Positions 48,849-57,767 of a stretch of 64,000 nucleotides of DNA are shown piece after piece. Every line of letters begins with the position of its first letter. Position 1 is the stretch's first letter. Source of the stretch: Betaproteobacteria bacterium. Lineage in GTDB: Bacteria > Pseudomonadota > Gammaproteobacteria > Burkholderiales > SG8-39. The stretch is taken from NCBI GenBank assembly GCA_016195915.1, contig JACPYS010000055.1:124001-188000 (forward strand), written 5' to 3'. The position numbers and the translations under genes are program-made. The notes beneath the pieces are model-generated. The model was not told where the DNA came from and did not search any database. It saw nothing but the letters and a program-made list of their open reading frames with translations.

Positions 48849-49817
48849 ATGAACCGACTTGTCAAGACCGCGGCCCTGCTGCTCGCCGGGCTGGCCGCGA
48901 GCGCCGCCCACGCGCAAACGTGGCCGACGAAACCGATCAAGATCGTGATTCCCTTCGTCGCTGGCGGGTCGTCGGACATCGTTGGGCGGGCGATCGGATC
49001 GAAGTTCCAGGAAATCCTCGGCCAGAGCGCGGTGGTGGAGAACCGCCCCGGCGCGAATGGGTCGATTGCCGCGGAGTTCGTCGCGAAATCCGATCCGGAC
49101 GGCTACACCATCCTGGTCGGCTCGATCGGGGTGTTCTCGATCAACACGGCGCTGTTCAAGGACCTGCGCTACAACCCGTTGCGGGACTTCGCGCCCATCA
49201 CGCTCGCGGTGACCACGCCGAACGCGCTCGTGACGAGGCCCGACCTGCCGGCGACCTCGATGAAGGAGTTGGTCGAGTATGCGAGGAAAAATCCCGGGCG
49301 CCTGTCTTACTGCTCGAGCGGCACGGGCTCTTCGGACCACCTCACCGGAGAACTCCTCAAGCAGAGCGCTGGCATCTTCGCCGTGCACGTGCCCTACCGC
49401 GGCGGCGCCGCGTGCCAGACCGACCTGATGGGCAGCCAGGTCGATTTCTCCTTCCAGAACCTCGGCGCTGTCACCAACTACATCAGGGGCGGGAGGATGA
49501 AGGCGTTCGCCGTCACCGGCAACGCGCGCCATCCGCAGTTGCCGAACGTGCCGGCCTCGGCTGAGGCCGGATTTGCGGATCTGATCGTGACTTCCTGGCA
49601 GGCCGCGGCCGCGCCGTCCAAAACGCCGCGCGTGATCGTGGCAAGGCTCAACGATGCAACGGTGCGCGCGCTGCGCTCACCGGAGGTGCGCGAGCGCCTG
49701 ACCTCGATCGGCTTCGACGTGGTCGCGGGCAGCGCCGAGGAATTCGGCCGTTTCATGAAGGCCGAGGTCGAGCGCTGGACACGCGTGGTCGAGCGCGGCG
49801 GCATCAAGCCGGACTGA
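48849..49817 (+). CDS. Bug/TctC-family substrate-binding protein
   Basis: Encodes 322 residues; GGAGG before the ATG at 48849. Signal peptide 1-23 (ASAAHAQ). Mature start TWPTKPIKIVIPFVAGGSSD. DPDGYTILVGS and VPYRGGAACQTDLMGSQVDF are the usual conserved blocks. The Cys pair in YCSSGT and AACQT is uncommon and could form a disulfide in the periplasm. It stands alone after a structured leader and is convergent with the hybrid peroxiredoxin gene 5 bp away. Confidence 0.92.
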   Translation: MNRLVKTAALLLAGLAASAAHAQTWPTKPIKIVIPFVAGGSSDIVGRAIGSKFQEILGQSAVVENRPGANGSIAAEFVAKSDPDGYTILVGSIGVFSINTALFKDLRYNPLRDFAPITLAVTTPNALVTRPDLPATSMKELVEYARKNPGRLSYCSSGTGSSDHLTGELLKQSAGIFAVHVPYRGGAACQTDLMGSQVDFSFQNLGAVTNYIRGGRMKAFAVTGNARHPQLPNVPASAEAGFADLIVTSWQAAAAPSKTPRVIVARLNDATVRALRSPEVRERLTSIGFDVVAGSAEEFGRFMKAEVERWTRVVERGGIKPD

Positions 49818-49822
49818 CCCGA

Positions 49823-50563
49823 TCAGGCAGCCTTCTTTGCCCAGCGCTCGAGTTCTTCCCATCCGCCGATGTGCTGGCCGTTCACGAACACCTGCGGCAC
49901 CGTGCTCTTGCCCGTGATCGCGCCGACGATGCGGCTGCGGTTGGTGTTCGGCAGCGGGACTGCAGCGTAGTCGTAGCCGAGTTCGTTGAGCAGCGCCTTC
50001 GCCTTGGCGCAGAAATGGCAGCCCTCGCGCGTGAGGATCGCCACCTGGTCGGGCTTCTTCGCCTTCGGGTTGAGGTAGGCGAGCATCGTGTCCGCGTCCG
50101 ACACTTCGAACGGGTCGCCGGGTTTCTCCGGTTCGATGAACATCTTCTGCACCACCCCGTCTTTCACCAGCATCGAATAGCGCCACGAGCGCTTGCCGAA
50201 GCCCAGGTCCCTCTTTTCGACGAGCATGCCCATGCCTTCGGTGAATTCACCGTTGCCGTCGGGGATCATGACGAGGTTCTGCGCTTCCTGGGTGGCCGCC
50301 CACTCGTTCATGACGAAGGCGTCGTTGACCGACACGCACAGGATCGCATCGACCCCGTTGACGAAGAACGCCGGCGCCAGTTCGTCGTAGCGCGGCAGGT
50401 GCGTGGTCGAGCAGGTAGGCGTGAAAGCCCCGGGCAGCGAGAATACGACCACGGTCCTGCCCTTGAACAACTCGTCGGTGGTGAGGTTTTTCCACTCACC
50501 GTTCTGGCGCGTGCGGAAAGTGACCTGCGGGACCTTGCGGCCTTCGTGGTTCGGAAGCGACAT
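49823..50563 (-). CDS. hybrid peroxiredoxin 5-glutaredoxin
   Basis: Encodes 246 residues. Residues 1-165 are a Prx5-type peroxiredoxin with peroxidatic Cys51 in [15 protein letters not shown]. Residues 172-246 are a glutaredoxin with Cys182-His-Phe-Cys185 ([10 protein letters not shown]) and the cis-Pro [10 protein letters not shown]. This fusion, known from Haemophilus influenzae and Chromatium, reduces peroxides with glutathione or glutathione amide in the cytoplasm. Its promoter lies in an AT-rich patch with an inverted repeat, in contrast to the GC-rich surroundings, as for a stress-induced gene. Confidence 0.93.
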   Translation of the reverse strand: MSLPNHEGRKVPQVTFRTRQNGEWKNLTTDELFKGRTVVVFSLPGAFTPTCSTTHLPRYDELAPAFFVNGVDAILCVSVNDAFVMNEWAATQEAQNLVMIPDGNGEFTEGMGMLVEKRDLGFGKRSWRYSMLVKDGVVQKMFIEPEKPGDPFEVSDADTMLAYLNPKAKKPDQVAILTREGCHFCAKAKALLNELGYDYAAVPLPNTNRSRIVGAITGKSTVPQVFVNGQHIGGWEELERWAKKAA

Positions 50564-50620
50564 CGTGGTTTCCTCTGATGATTGAGTGGCGATGGCCGCA
50601 TCCTGCCAGTGGTTTTAGAT

Positions 50621-50648
50621 AGAGTAAAATGATTAATATATATGTAAA
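50621..50648 (-). promoter_or_regulatory. candidate promoter of the hybrid peroxiredoxin
   Basis: On the - strand, TTTACA (50643-50648) and TACTCT (50621-50626) are separated by 16 bp in an AT-rich stretch. The predicted start would give a leader of roughly 50 nt to the ATG at 50563. No canonical OxyR site pattern was recognised. Confidence 0.4.
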
Positions 50649-50661
50649 TAATAGTATTTAC
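50644..50661. promoter_or_regulatory. inverted repeat, putative operator
   Basis: GTAAATA-ATAG-TATTTAC is a perfect 7-bp inverted repeat with a 4-nt spacer. It overlaps the -35 element of the peroxiredoxin promoter. The 327-bp gap (50564-50890) between divergent genes is the most AT-rich part of the window and holds no gene. Confidence 0.45.
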
Positions 50662-50890
50662 CTAACTTCAAAACTGGTCGACCACCTGCGGCGAATACGC
50701 GAGCACCTGCAGGCTGGCGGCCTTCGGCCGTTTCAAGTCCGGTGGGACTACCGCGGCGCATCTAAAACGATTTCTGATTGACGACGATCGCTATATGATC
50801 CCGCAATGAGACTGCGTCCGATCGGCGGAGCGCGTCGGGCGCCGGTCATGCGAACAATCGATCGCGCTCGCAACTCCAGGAGACAGAAAG

Positions 50891-51892
50891 ATGAAGCTGA
50901 TGAGAGCCGTTTTGGGGGCCATTGCCGGCGCCACGATCAGCCTTGTTCCGGTGGCGGCCACTGCGCAGGAATATCCGGCCAGACCGATCCGCCTGTTGAT
51001 TCCGTTCACCCCCGGTGGCGGCACCGATTTTGTTTCGCGTGTGGTCGGCGGCAAACTGGCTGAGACGCTGAAGTGGCAAATCGTGCCGGAAAATCGTCCC
51101 GGTGCATCGGGCAATCTGGCGATAGAACTGGCCGCCAAGTCCGCGCCGGATGGCTACACCATCGTGATGGGCCAGTCCGACAATATGATGCTCGGCCCGT
51201 ATCTGTACGCCAATGTCGGTTACGACACGATCAGGAGCTTCGTGCCGATCGTTCAGGTTTCCGAGGCGCCGCTCATCCTGGTAACCAATGCCGCGGGCAA
51301 TGCTCCGACGGGTGGCGCCCAGTCCCGTCTGGTGAGCGTGGCGGATCTGATAGCGAAGGGGAAAACCGCATCCGGCCTCATCTGGGCCACTGCCGGCAAT
51401 GGCAGCATGGGCCACCTGTACGGCGAACAGTTCAGGTCAGTCGCCGCGATCAAGCTGTTGCAGGTGCCGTATAAAGGGGCTGCGCCCGCGATGACCGATC
51501 TGATGGGTGGGCAGGTCGACGTGGCAATCCTGTCGGTGCCGTCGGTACTTCCCCATGTCAGAGGCGGCAAGCTCAATCCGGTGGCGGTGACGACGTCCAG
51601 GCGTTCGGCGATGTTGCCCAACACACCAACGCTCGACGAGGCCGGTGTCAAGGGCGTCGATACCGCGATCTGGCTGGGTTTGTTTGCCCCGGCCGGCACG
51701 CCGGCTGCGATTGTTGCCCGGCTGAATGCGGAAGTAAACAGGGTGCTGCAGTTGCCCGAGGTGCGCGAAAAGATCAGTAACGGCGGAGCGACCCCGGTCG
51801 GCGGTTCGAGCGAGGAGTTCGGCGCATTCGTCCACTCCGACTACGCCAAGTGGGGCCGGATCGTCAGGGATTCGGGCGTCAAGCTCGAATAG
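50891..51892 (+). CDS. Bug/TctC-family substrate-binding protein
   Basis: Encodes 333 residues after GGAGACAGAAAG. Signal peptide 1-25 (VAATAQ). Mature start EYPARPIRLLIPFTPGGGTD; APDGYTIVMGQ and VPYKGAAPAMTDLMGGQVD are the family blocks. A short insertion GNAPTGGAQSRLV (about 135-147) extends one lobe. It is followed 16 bp later by a type III CoA-transferase and then HMG-CoA lyase, so the ligand is probably a branched or hydroxy di-acid activated to its CoA ester (inference). Confidence 0.92.
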   Translation: MKLMRAVLGAIAGATISLVPVAATAQEYPARPIRLLIPFTPGGGTDFVSRVVGGKLAETLKWQIVPENRPGASGNLAIELAAKSAPDGYTIVMGQSDNMMLGPYLYANVGYDTIRSFVPIVQVSEAPLILVTNAAGNAPTGGAQSRLVSVADLIAKGKTASGLIWATAGNGSMGHLYGEQFRSVAAIKLLQVPYKGAAPAMTDLMGGQVDVAILSVPSVLPHVRGGKLNPVAVTTSRRSAMLPNTPTLDEAGVKGVDTAIWLGLFAPAGTPAAIVARLNAEVNRVLQLPEVREKISNGGATPVGGSSEEFGAFVHSDYAKWGRIVRDSGVKLE

Positions 51893-51908
51893 GCCAGGCT
51901 GAAAGCTC

Positions 51909-53087
51909 ATGCAGCTCGCAGGCATACGCGTCGTCGATTTGACGCGCATCGTCGCCGGTCCGTTCTGCTCCATGTTCCTGGCGGACATGGGGGCAGAGGT
52001 GATCAAGGTCGAACACCCGCACGAGGGCGACCCCGTGCGCAAGCAGGGCGCAGCCCGCAACGGCTATTCGCTCTATTTCGCCTCGTTCAATCGCAACAAG
52101 CGTTCCATCACGCTCGACCTGCGCAGCGAGAAGGGCAAGGCGATCCTGCGCGAACTGATCCGCCGGGCCGATGTGGTGGTCAACAACTACCGCCCCGGGG
52201 TGATGGACAAAATGGGCTTCGGGCGCGATGCCTTGCGCGGCCTGAAGCGCGACATCGTCAGCTGCCACGTTACCGGGTTCGGCCTCGACGGGCCGTACCG
52301 CGACCGCCCGTCATTCGATTTCATCGCCCAGGCGATGAGTGGTTTCATGAGCGTCAATGGCGTGGAAGGCGGTCCGCCGATGCGCGCCGCGCCGCCGATC
52401 TCGGACCTGGTGGCAGGCGCCTATGCAGCCATGGGAATCCTGGCGGCGCTGCTGCGGCGCGTCCGCACCGGCGAGGGCGAAGAGGTATCGACCGCATTGA
52501 CCGACGGCATGACCAGCATGCTCGCGTTTCTGGCGACCAATTATTTTGCCGACGGAAGGCAACCCCTGCGTACCGGCAACGACCATGCGCTGGTTGCGCC
52601 CTATGGCCTGTTCGAGGCTGCCGACGGACAAATCGCAGTGGCGCCCTCGAACGACACCTATTATTTCAAACTCATGGCCGCGTTGGAGCTCGATCATCTT
52701 GAATGCCACCCCGAGTTTCAGACCAATGCCGAGCGTTTCGAACATCGTGCCGCAATCAACGCTGAAATCAACGCGCGCACCCGCAGCGGCACCGTCGCGC
52801 ACTGGATCGAGAAGCTCAATGCCGCAGGCGTGCCCTGCGGGCGCGTGCTTGGTCTCGGCGAAGTGTTCGACGATCCGCAGACCCGACACCAGCGGATGCG
52901 CATCACCATCGATCATCCGGAGCACGGGCCGCTGGATGTGCTGGGATTTCCGATCAAGTTTACCGACGATCCGTGCCGCATGCACCGCCCGCCGCCGGTA
53001 CTGGGGGCGGATACCGACGCGATCCTCGCCGAACTCGGGCGCGATGCTGCCGCCATTGCCGCGCTGCGCGCCCATAGCGTCATATAG
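51909..53087 (+). CDS. type III (CaiB/BaiF) CoA-transferase
   Basis: Encodes 392 residues. GIRVVDLTRIVAGPFCSMFLADMGAEVIKVE is the family N-terminus; ASFNRNKRSITLDLRS and NNYRPGVMDKMG are conserved, and the catalytic Asp (about 165) lies in APPISDLVAGAYA. These cytoplasmic enzymes move CoA between carboxylates such as succinyl-CoA and a dicarboxylic acid. The adjacent HMG-CoA lyase suggests that a 3-hydroxy-3-methylglutarate-like or citramalate-like acid is activated and split. Spaced 16 bp from the Bug gene and 29 bp from the lyase. Confidence 0.92.
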   Translation: MQLAGIRVVDLTRIVAGPFCSMFLADMGAEVIKVEHPHEGDPVRKQGAARNGYSLYFASFNRNKRSITLDLRSEKGKAILRELIRRADVVVNNYRPGVMDKMGFGRDALRGLKRDIVSCHVTGFGLDGPYRDRPSFDFIAQAMSGFMSVNGVEGGPPMRAAPPISDLVAGAYAAMGILAALLRRVRTGEGEEVSTALTDGMTSMLAFLATNYFADGRQPLRTGNDHALVAPYGLFEAADGQIAVAPSNDTYYFKLMAALELDHLECHPEFQTNAERFEHRAAINAEINARTRSGTVAHWIEKLNAAGVPCGRVLGLGEVFDDPQTRHQRMRITIDHPEHGPLDVLGFPIKFTDDPCRMHRPPPVLGADTDAILAELGRDAAAIAALRAHSVI

Positions 53088-53116
53088 ACTCTGCACGTCG
53101 CCGCAGGAGAATTGCC

Positions 53117-54073
53117 ATGCCGTTCGCACCCAGGTCCGCAGACGATCGTTTCGTACTGGTTACCGAAGTCGGTACCCGCGACGGCTTTCAGACTGAGCCG
53201 AAATTCATTCCGACGGAACTCAAGGCGGAGGTCATCAACGCCCTGATCGATGCCGGTGTCCGCAGCCTCGAGGCGAGTTCGTTCGTCTCGCCGCGCGCCG
53301 TGCCGCAGATGGCCGATGCATCCGAGGTGATGGCACTGATCCGGCGCAAGCCCGGCGTACGCCTGAGCGCCCTGGTGCCGAACGCTCGGGGCGCCGAGCG
53401 CGCGGCGGCTGCGACGGTGGACATGATGGCGTGTTTCGTTTCCGCTTCCGAGACGCACTGCCAGGCGAATCTCAACAAGTCGCTCGACGCGGCATTGGCG
53501 GATTTCGCGGACTTGGCGCCGATCGCGCACCAGTCTGGCATCGCGCTGCGTGGCGCAGTCGCCACCGCGTTCGGCTGCCCTTTCGAGGGCGAAGTGTCGA
53601 TCGACAACATTCTCAAACTGGTCGAGGCGTATCTTCGAGGTGGCGCGCGTCACATCAGCCTGGGCGACACTACCGGCATGGCGACGCCGCCGGTGGTCAC
53701 GCGCACGGTGGAAGCAATCCGGGCGCGCTTTCCGGAAGCGATCATCGCACTGCACTTTCACAATACCCGCGGCATCGGATTGGCGAACGTGATGAACGGG
53801 CTGGAACTGGGCGTGCGTGAATATGACGCTTCGATCGGCGGTTTGGGAGGTTGCCCGTTCGCGCCGGGCGCCACGGGGAACATCTGCACCGAGGATCTGG
53901 TCTACCTGTTGCATGAATGCGGATACGAAACCGGCATCGACATCGAAGCTCTGGCTGCAGTTGCACGGCGCGTGCAGGAGGTGATGGAACGCGACCTGCC
54001 GGGCCAGTTCATGAAGGCCGGCCCGAGGCTCAGGCTGAGTTCGCTCCAGTCGGTGCGGCGCGCAGCCGGCTGA
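53117..54073 (+). CDS. hydroxymethylglutaryl-CoA lyase family protein
   Basis: Encodes 318 residues; AGGAG precedes the ATG. A DRE-TIM barrel with VTEVGTRDGFQTEPKFIP (catalytic Arg21-Asp22), ALHFHNTRGIGLAN (metal His pair) and the signature GGLGGCPFAPGATGN with the active-site Cys. It cleaves HMG-CoA to acetyl-CoA and acetoacetate, or a citramalyl-CoA-like substrate in related enzymes. Last gene of the Bug/CoA-transferase unit; a perfect 16-bp hairpin follows. Confidence 0.92.
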   Translation: MPFAPRSADDRFVLVTEVGTRDGFQTEPKFIPTELKAEVINALIDAGVRSLEASSFVSPRAVPQMADASEVMALIRRKPGVRLSALVPNARGAERAAAATVDMMACFVSASETHCQANLNKSLDAALADFADLAPIAHQSGIALRGAVATAFGCPFEGEVSIDNILKLVEAYLRGGARHISLGDTTGMATPPVVTRTVEAIRARFPEAIIALHFHNTRGIGLANVMNGLELGVREYDASIGGLGGCPFAPGATGNICTEDLVYLLHECGYETGIDIEALAAVARRVQEVMERDLPGQFMKAGPRLRLSSLQSVRRAAG

Positions 54074-54107
54074 CTGCCGGCGGGTGCCAGTCGCCTGTCG
54101 CTGAAGA

Positions 54108-54142
54108 GGGAGAATTGCCGGCGCTGCGCCGGCAATTCTCCC
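54108..54142. terminator. 16-bp perfect hairpin between convergent genes
   Basis: Stem GGGAGAATTGCCGGCG (54108-54123) pairs fully with 54127-54142 around the loop CTG. No T tract follows on either strand, so it is an atypical terminator or an mRNA 3'-end stabiliser. It lies 35 bp after the lyase stop and 51 bp from the end of the convergent oxidoreductase gene. Confidence 0.6.
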
Positions 54143-54192
54143 GATGGGATCCAGGCGAGGCGCAATGCGCACATGGTCGCTCCGGGTCGACG

Positions 54193-55173
54193 TCAGACGG
54201 TGAGCACGATCTTCCCGAACAACGCGTTCGAGCGCATATAGTCCTGCGCCGCTCTCGCCTGATCAAGCGGAAAGCTGCGGTCCACCGGCACGCCGATTCT
54301 GCGGCTCTCGATCGCGGGCATCAGGTCGCGCGCCATCGCGTCCATGAGCAGGCCGAATTCCTCGACGTCGCGGGTGCGGAACGTCACGCCGAGCAGCCGG
54401 ATGCGCTTCTTCGACAGCAAGTCGAGGTCGATCTCGGTCTTCAGCCCGCCCATGCGCCCGATCTGCACTAGCCGACCCTTCAATGCGAGGCAGGCCATGT
54501 GCCCCGCGAACGCGCTCGCGCCCACCATGTCGAGCACCACGTCGACGCCCCGGCCGTTGCTGTGCTTGATTACCGCGGCGGAAAAATCCTCGGACTTGTA
54601 GTCGATGCCGACCTCCAATCCGAACGGCTTGAGCTTTTCCAGCTTGTCGCGCGAGCCGGTGCCGAAGATGCGGCCCGCACCGAGGAGTTTCGCGATCTGC
54701 ACCGCGGCGATGCCCACGCCGCTGGTGGCGCCTTGCACCAGCACGCTTTCGTCGCGCTGCATCGCCGCGTTGGTGACCAGTGCGTCATGCGCGGTGAGGA
54801 ACGCGACCGGAACCGCCGCCGCTTCGACCCAGGAGAAATCCGCTGGCACGCGCAACGCGACGCGGCTGTGCAGCAGCGTCTTCTGGGCATACGCGCCCGA
54901 AGGCATCCCCATCACGCGCTCACCGGGCTTGAAGCCGGTGACGCCCGGCCCGAGACCGATCACCTCGCCGGCCGCTTCGAGTCCGGCGATCGGCGCGGGC
55001 GGCTTCGTCGGCATGCGCTCGTAATGCCCCGCGCGCAAGCCGAGGTCGGCGCGGTTCATGCCGGCCGCCTTGACCGCGACGAGCAGTTCGCCCGGACCGG
55101 GAACCGGATCCGCAACGTCCTGCCATTGAAGTTCGTTGCCGCCCGCGCCCGCGGCGATGACCATTGCCTTCAT
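54193..55173 (-). CDS. quinone oxidoreductase-like MDR enzyme
   Basis: Encodes 326 residues from MKAMVIAAG, preceded by GAGGAG. This is a zinc-free medium-chain reductase: AAGMNRADLGLRAGHYER and the AAVPVAFLTAHDALV region match NADPH:quinone oxidoreductase/crotonase-type Qor proteins. NADPH-binding QGATSGVGIAAVQIAKLLGA. It is the last gene of the - strand operon that starts at 59211. It should reduce a quinone or an enoyl/enone compound. A second MDR enzyme of a different branch opens the same operon. Confidence 0.9.
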   Translation of the reverse strand: MKAMVIAAGAGGNELQWQDVADPVPGPGELLVAVKAAGMNRADLGLRAGHYERMPTKPPAPIAGLEAAGEVIGLGPGVTGFKPGERVMGMPSGAYAQKTLLHSRVALRVPADFSWVEAAAVPVAFLTAHDALVTNAAMQRDESVLVQGATSGVGIAAVQIAKLLGAGRIFGTGSRDKLEKLKPFGLEVGIDYKSEDFSAAVIKHSNGRGVDVVLDMVGASAFAGHMACLALKGRLVQIGRMGGLKTEIDLDLLSKKRIRLLGVTFRTRDVEEFGLLMDAMARDLMPAIESRRIGVPVDRSFPLDQARAAQDYMRSNALFGKIVLTV

Positions 55174-55183
55174 TCCGCTCTCC

Positions 55184-55984
55184 TCACTTCGGATGGATGC
55201 CGTAGCGTTTTGCCCACGCGAGGCTCGCGCGCGTGCCCGCCTTGGGTGTGTATTCGAGCCCGATGCTGCGGTCGTAGCCCTGTCTGCCCAGATAATCGAT
55301 GAACCAGTGCAGGTCGAGTTCTCCCGCGCCCGGCTCGTGGCGCCCCGGCGGATTGCCGATCTGCACGTAGGCGATGTCCGCACGGTGCTGCTCGAACCGG
55401 CGCGTCAGGGCGCCTTGTTCCATGTGCACGTGATAGGTGTCGAACACCAGCTTCACGTCGTCACGGCCCGTCGCGCGTATCACCGCCACCCCTTCCTCGA
55501 GCGTGTGCAGCAGGAATTTCGCAAAGCGCGCGCGGCACACCGGCTCGAACACGATGGTGATGCCGAGCGGCTTCGCGCGCTCCGCCGTCCAGGCGAGGTT
55601 CTCGGCGTACAGCGCACGGCAGCGCGCCGCATCCGCGCCCTCCGGCATCTCGCCCGCGGGCGGATGCAGAAAAGGCATGCGGCAGGTGGCGGCGAACTCG
55701 AGCGAACGTTCCGCGCTCGCGCGGAAATCGGCTTCGCGTCCCGGTATCGCCGCGTTACCGCGCTCGCCTCTGCCCCAGTGAAGTATCGTGAGTCCATTGG
55801 TGAGCGCGAGGCCGTTCGCCTCGAGCAGGTGTTTCAATTCCGCCGCCGTCACCTCGTAGTGCGGCGAGAACTCGACCGCGTCGAAACCGTCCCGCGCCGC
55901 GGCCTCGAAGCGCTGCGCGAGCGGCAGTTCGGTGTACAGCCAGCGCAGGTTTGGCGCGAAGCGGGGCGTTTGCACGGCCGTCAT
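55184..55984 (-). CDS. hydroxypyruvate isomerase-like TIM-barrel protein (copy 1)
   Basis: Encodes 266 residues from MTAVQTPRFAPNLRWLYTEL; the start overlaps the stop of the Bug gene (ATGA). It has the Hyi/xylose-isomerase-like AP_endonuc_2 fold: FDAVEFSPHYEV, NGLTILHWGRGERGNAAIPG, the metal-ligand Glu in ITIVFEPVCR, DTYHVHMEQG, and YVQIGNPPGRHEPGAGELDL near the end, the Hyi signature. It interconverts hydroxypyruvate with tartronate semialdehyde or a homologous 2-oxo sugar acid. The paralogue at 56970 is related but clearly divergent. Confidence 0.9.
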   Translation of the reverse strand: MTAVQTPRFAPNLRWLYTELPLAQRFEAAARDGFDAVEFSPHYEVTAAELKHLLEANGLALTNGLTILHWGRGERGNAAIPGREADFRASAERSLEFAATCRMPFLHPPAGEMPEGADAARCRALYAENLAWTAERAKPLGITIVFEPVCRARFAKFLLHTLEEGVAVIRATGRDDVKLVFDTYHVHMEQGALTRRFEQHRADIAYVQIGNPPGRHEPGAGELDLHWFIDYLGRQGYDRSIGLEYTPKAGTRASLAWAKRYGIHPK

Positions 55985-56958
55985 TCGACGCTGATCTTCG
56001 CGTCGCGGATCACGCGGCCCCAGCGCTCGCGCTCGGATTTCATGAATTCCCCGGCCTCGCCCGGCGTCATCGCGAACGGCTCCACACCGAGCTTGGCGTA
56101 GCGTTCCTTCACATCGGCGCTGTTGACGGCCTTCACAGTCTCCGCATTGAGCTTCTGCACCACGTCCTGCGGCAAACCCGCGGGCCCGAGCAGCGCGGCC
56201 CAGGCATTGACCTCGAAGCCGGCGTAACCGGACTCGGCGATCGTAGGCAGGTCGGGGAACAACGCGGAGCGCTTCGAGGTGGTGATCGCAATCGCGCGCA
56301 CCTTGCCGGCCAGCACGTTCGGCATGGCCGAGACGATGTTGTCGAACATGAACTGGATCTGCCCGCCGATCAGGTCGGTGGCGGCGGGCGCCGTGCCCTT
56401 GTAAGGCACGTGCACCGCGTCGAATCCCGCCATCATCTTGAGCAGCTCGATGCCCAGGTGCAGGTTGCTGCCGCGGCCCGGCGTGCCGAAATTGAGCTTG
56501 CCCGGATTGGCCTTCGCGTATGCGACGAACTCCTGCACGCTTTTTACCGGCAAGCCGGGATTCACGATCAGCAGGGTCGTTACGTTGCCCACCATCGCGA
56601 TCGGCGTGAAGTCCCTCTGCGGGTCCCAGGACAGCTTGGTCAGGTTGGGGTTTACGGCGTGGGTGGACGAAGGCACGACGACGAGGGTGTAACCGTCGGG
56701 CGCCGACCTCGCGACGAATTCGGACCCGATGGCGCCGGTCGCGCCGGGCCGGTTCTCGACCACGAACGCCTGCCCGAGGGCGCCCTGCAGCTTCTCGGCG
56801 AGGATGCGCGCGAGGATGTCGGTGGGCCCGCCGGCCGGAAAGCCGTTTACGATCTTCACGGGCCGCGCAGGCCAGGCCTGCGCCCGGGCATGCGGCGCGG
56901 CAGCCGCAAGCATTCCAAGAGCGGCGACGGCCGCAAGGGTTCGTCTGAGTCTTTCCAT
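55981..56958 (-). CDS. Bug/TctC-family substrate-binding protein
   Basis: Encodes 325 residues from MERLRRTLA, after GGAGGAG. Signal peptide 1-26 (PHARAQ). Mature start AWPARPVKIVNGFPAGGPTD. SAPDGYTLVVVP, YAKANPGKLNFGTPGRGS and VPYKGTAPAATDLIGGQIQF are conserved. It lies between two hydroxypyruvate isomerase-like genes (4-bp overlap with one, 11-bp gap to the other), so its ligand may be a hydroxy-oxo acid or sugar acid (inference). Confidence 0.92.
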   Translation of the reverse strand: MERLRRTLAAVAALGMLAAAAPHARAQAWPARPVKIVNGFPAGGPTDILARILAEKLQGALGQAFVVENRPGATGAIGSEFVARSAPDGYTLVVVPSSTHAVNPNLTKLSWDPQRDFTPIAMVGNVTTLLIVNPGLPVKSVQEFVAYAKANPGKLNFGTPGRGSNLHLGIELLKMMAGFDAVHVPYKGTAPAATDLIGGQIQFMFDNIVSAMPNVLAGKVRAIAITTSKRSALFPDLPTIAESGYAGFEVNAWAALLGPAGLPQDVVQKLNAETVKAVNSADVKERYAKLGVEPFAMTPGEAGEFMKSERERWGRVIRDAKISVE

Positions 56959-56969
56959 GTGCTCCTCCG

Positions 56970-57767
56970 TCAAACCGTTTGTGCCGCGTCGATGCCGAAT
57001 CGCTTCGCCCATCCGAGGCTCGCGAGCGTGGTACCGGTCGGCTTGTACTCGGCCGATATCCATCCATCGAATTGTTTGCGTTCGAGCAGATCGAACAGGA
57101 AGTCGAAGTCGAGTTCCCCCGCTCCCGGTTCGTTGCGCGAGGGTGGATTCGCAATCTGGAAGTGCGCGATGCGCTCAAGATGATTTTCCAGCGTGGTCGC
57201 CACCGCGCCTTCTTCCATTGCAGCGTGGTGCGTGTCGTATACGAGACGCAGATTGTCGCGGCCGAGTTCGTCCATGATGGCGATGGCCTCCGCAGTTCGA
57301 TTGAGGAGGAACTCGCAGTGCGAGGCCTTGCAGATCGGCTCCATCGCGATGGTCACACCCGAGGCTTTCGCCAGATCGCAGGCATACGCGAGGTTCTCGA
57401 GATATATGGCGCGGCAACGGGCGCGCCCGGCACTGTGCGGAACGATGCCGGAGGCGGCATGGATCAGCGGGCAGCCGAGCGTGACGGCGTAATCGAGCGC
57501 GAGCCGGACGCCTTCGCGGAACTCTCCTTCGCGGCCCGGCAGCGCCGCGATGCCGAGTTCGCCGGCATCCCAGTTCCCGGAAGGCGTAAGCATGTAGACG
57601 AATTTGAGCCCATGCTCATCGATTCGCGCCTTGAGTTCTTTCGCGGGATAAGCGTACGGCAGGCTGAAATCCACCGCCCTGAAGCCGATCTGGGCGGCGA
57701 CGCGCAGCCGCTCGTAGAACGGCCACTCGAGGAACAGCCAGCGCAGGTTCGCCGAAAGCGGATTCAT
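56970..57767 (-). CDS. hydroxypyruvate isomerase-like TIM-barrel protein (copy 2)
   Basis: Encodes 265 residues from MNPLSANLRWLFLEWPFYER; the start overlaps the stop of the lipocalin-like gene by 4 bp. It keeps FRAVDFSLPYAYPAKELK, NWDAGELGIAALPGREGEF, the Glu of VTIAMEPICKASHCE, YDTHHAAMEEGAVA and FQIANPPSRNEPGAGELDFD. Compared with copy 1, the LHWGRGERGNA loop is replaced by a different segment (LTPSGNWDAGELG), which should alter substrate choice. The two copies flank one Bug receptor gene. Confidence 0.88.
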   Translation of the reverse strand: MNPLSANLRWLFLEWPFYERLRVAAQIGFRAVDFSLPYAYPAKELKARIDEHGLKFVYMLTPSGNWDAGELGIAALPGREGEFREGVRLALDYAVTLGCPLIHAASGIVPHSAGRARCRAIYLENLAYACDLAKASGVTIAMEPICKASHCEFLLNRTAEAIAIMDELGRDNLRLVYDTHHAAMEEGAVATTLENHLERIAHFQIANPPSRNEPGAGELDFDFLFDLLERKQFDGWISAEYKPTGTTLASLGWAKRFGIDAAQTV

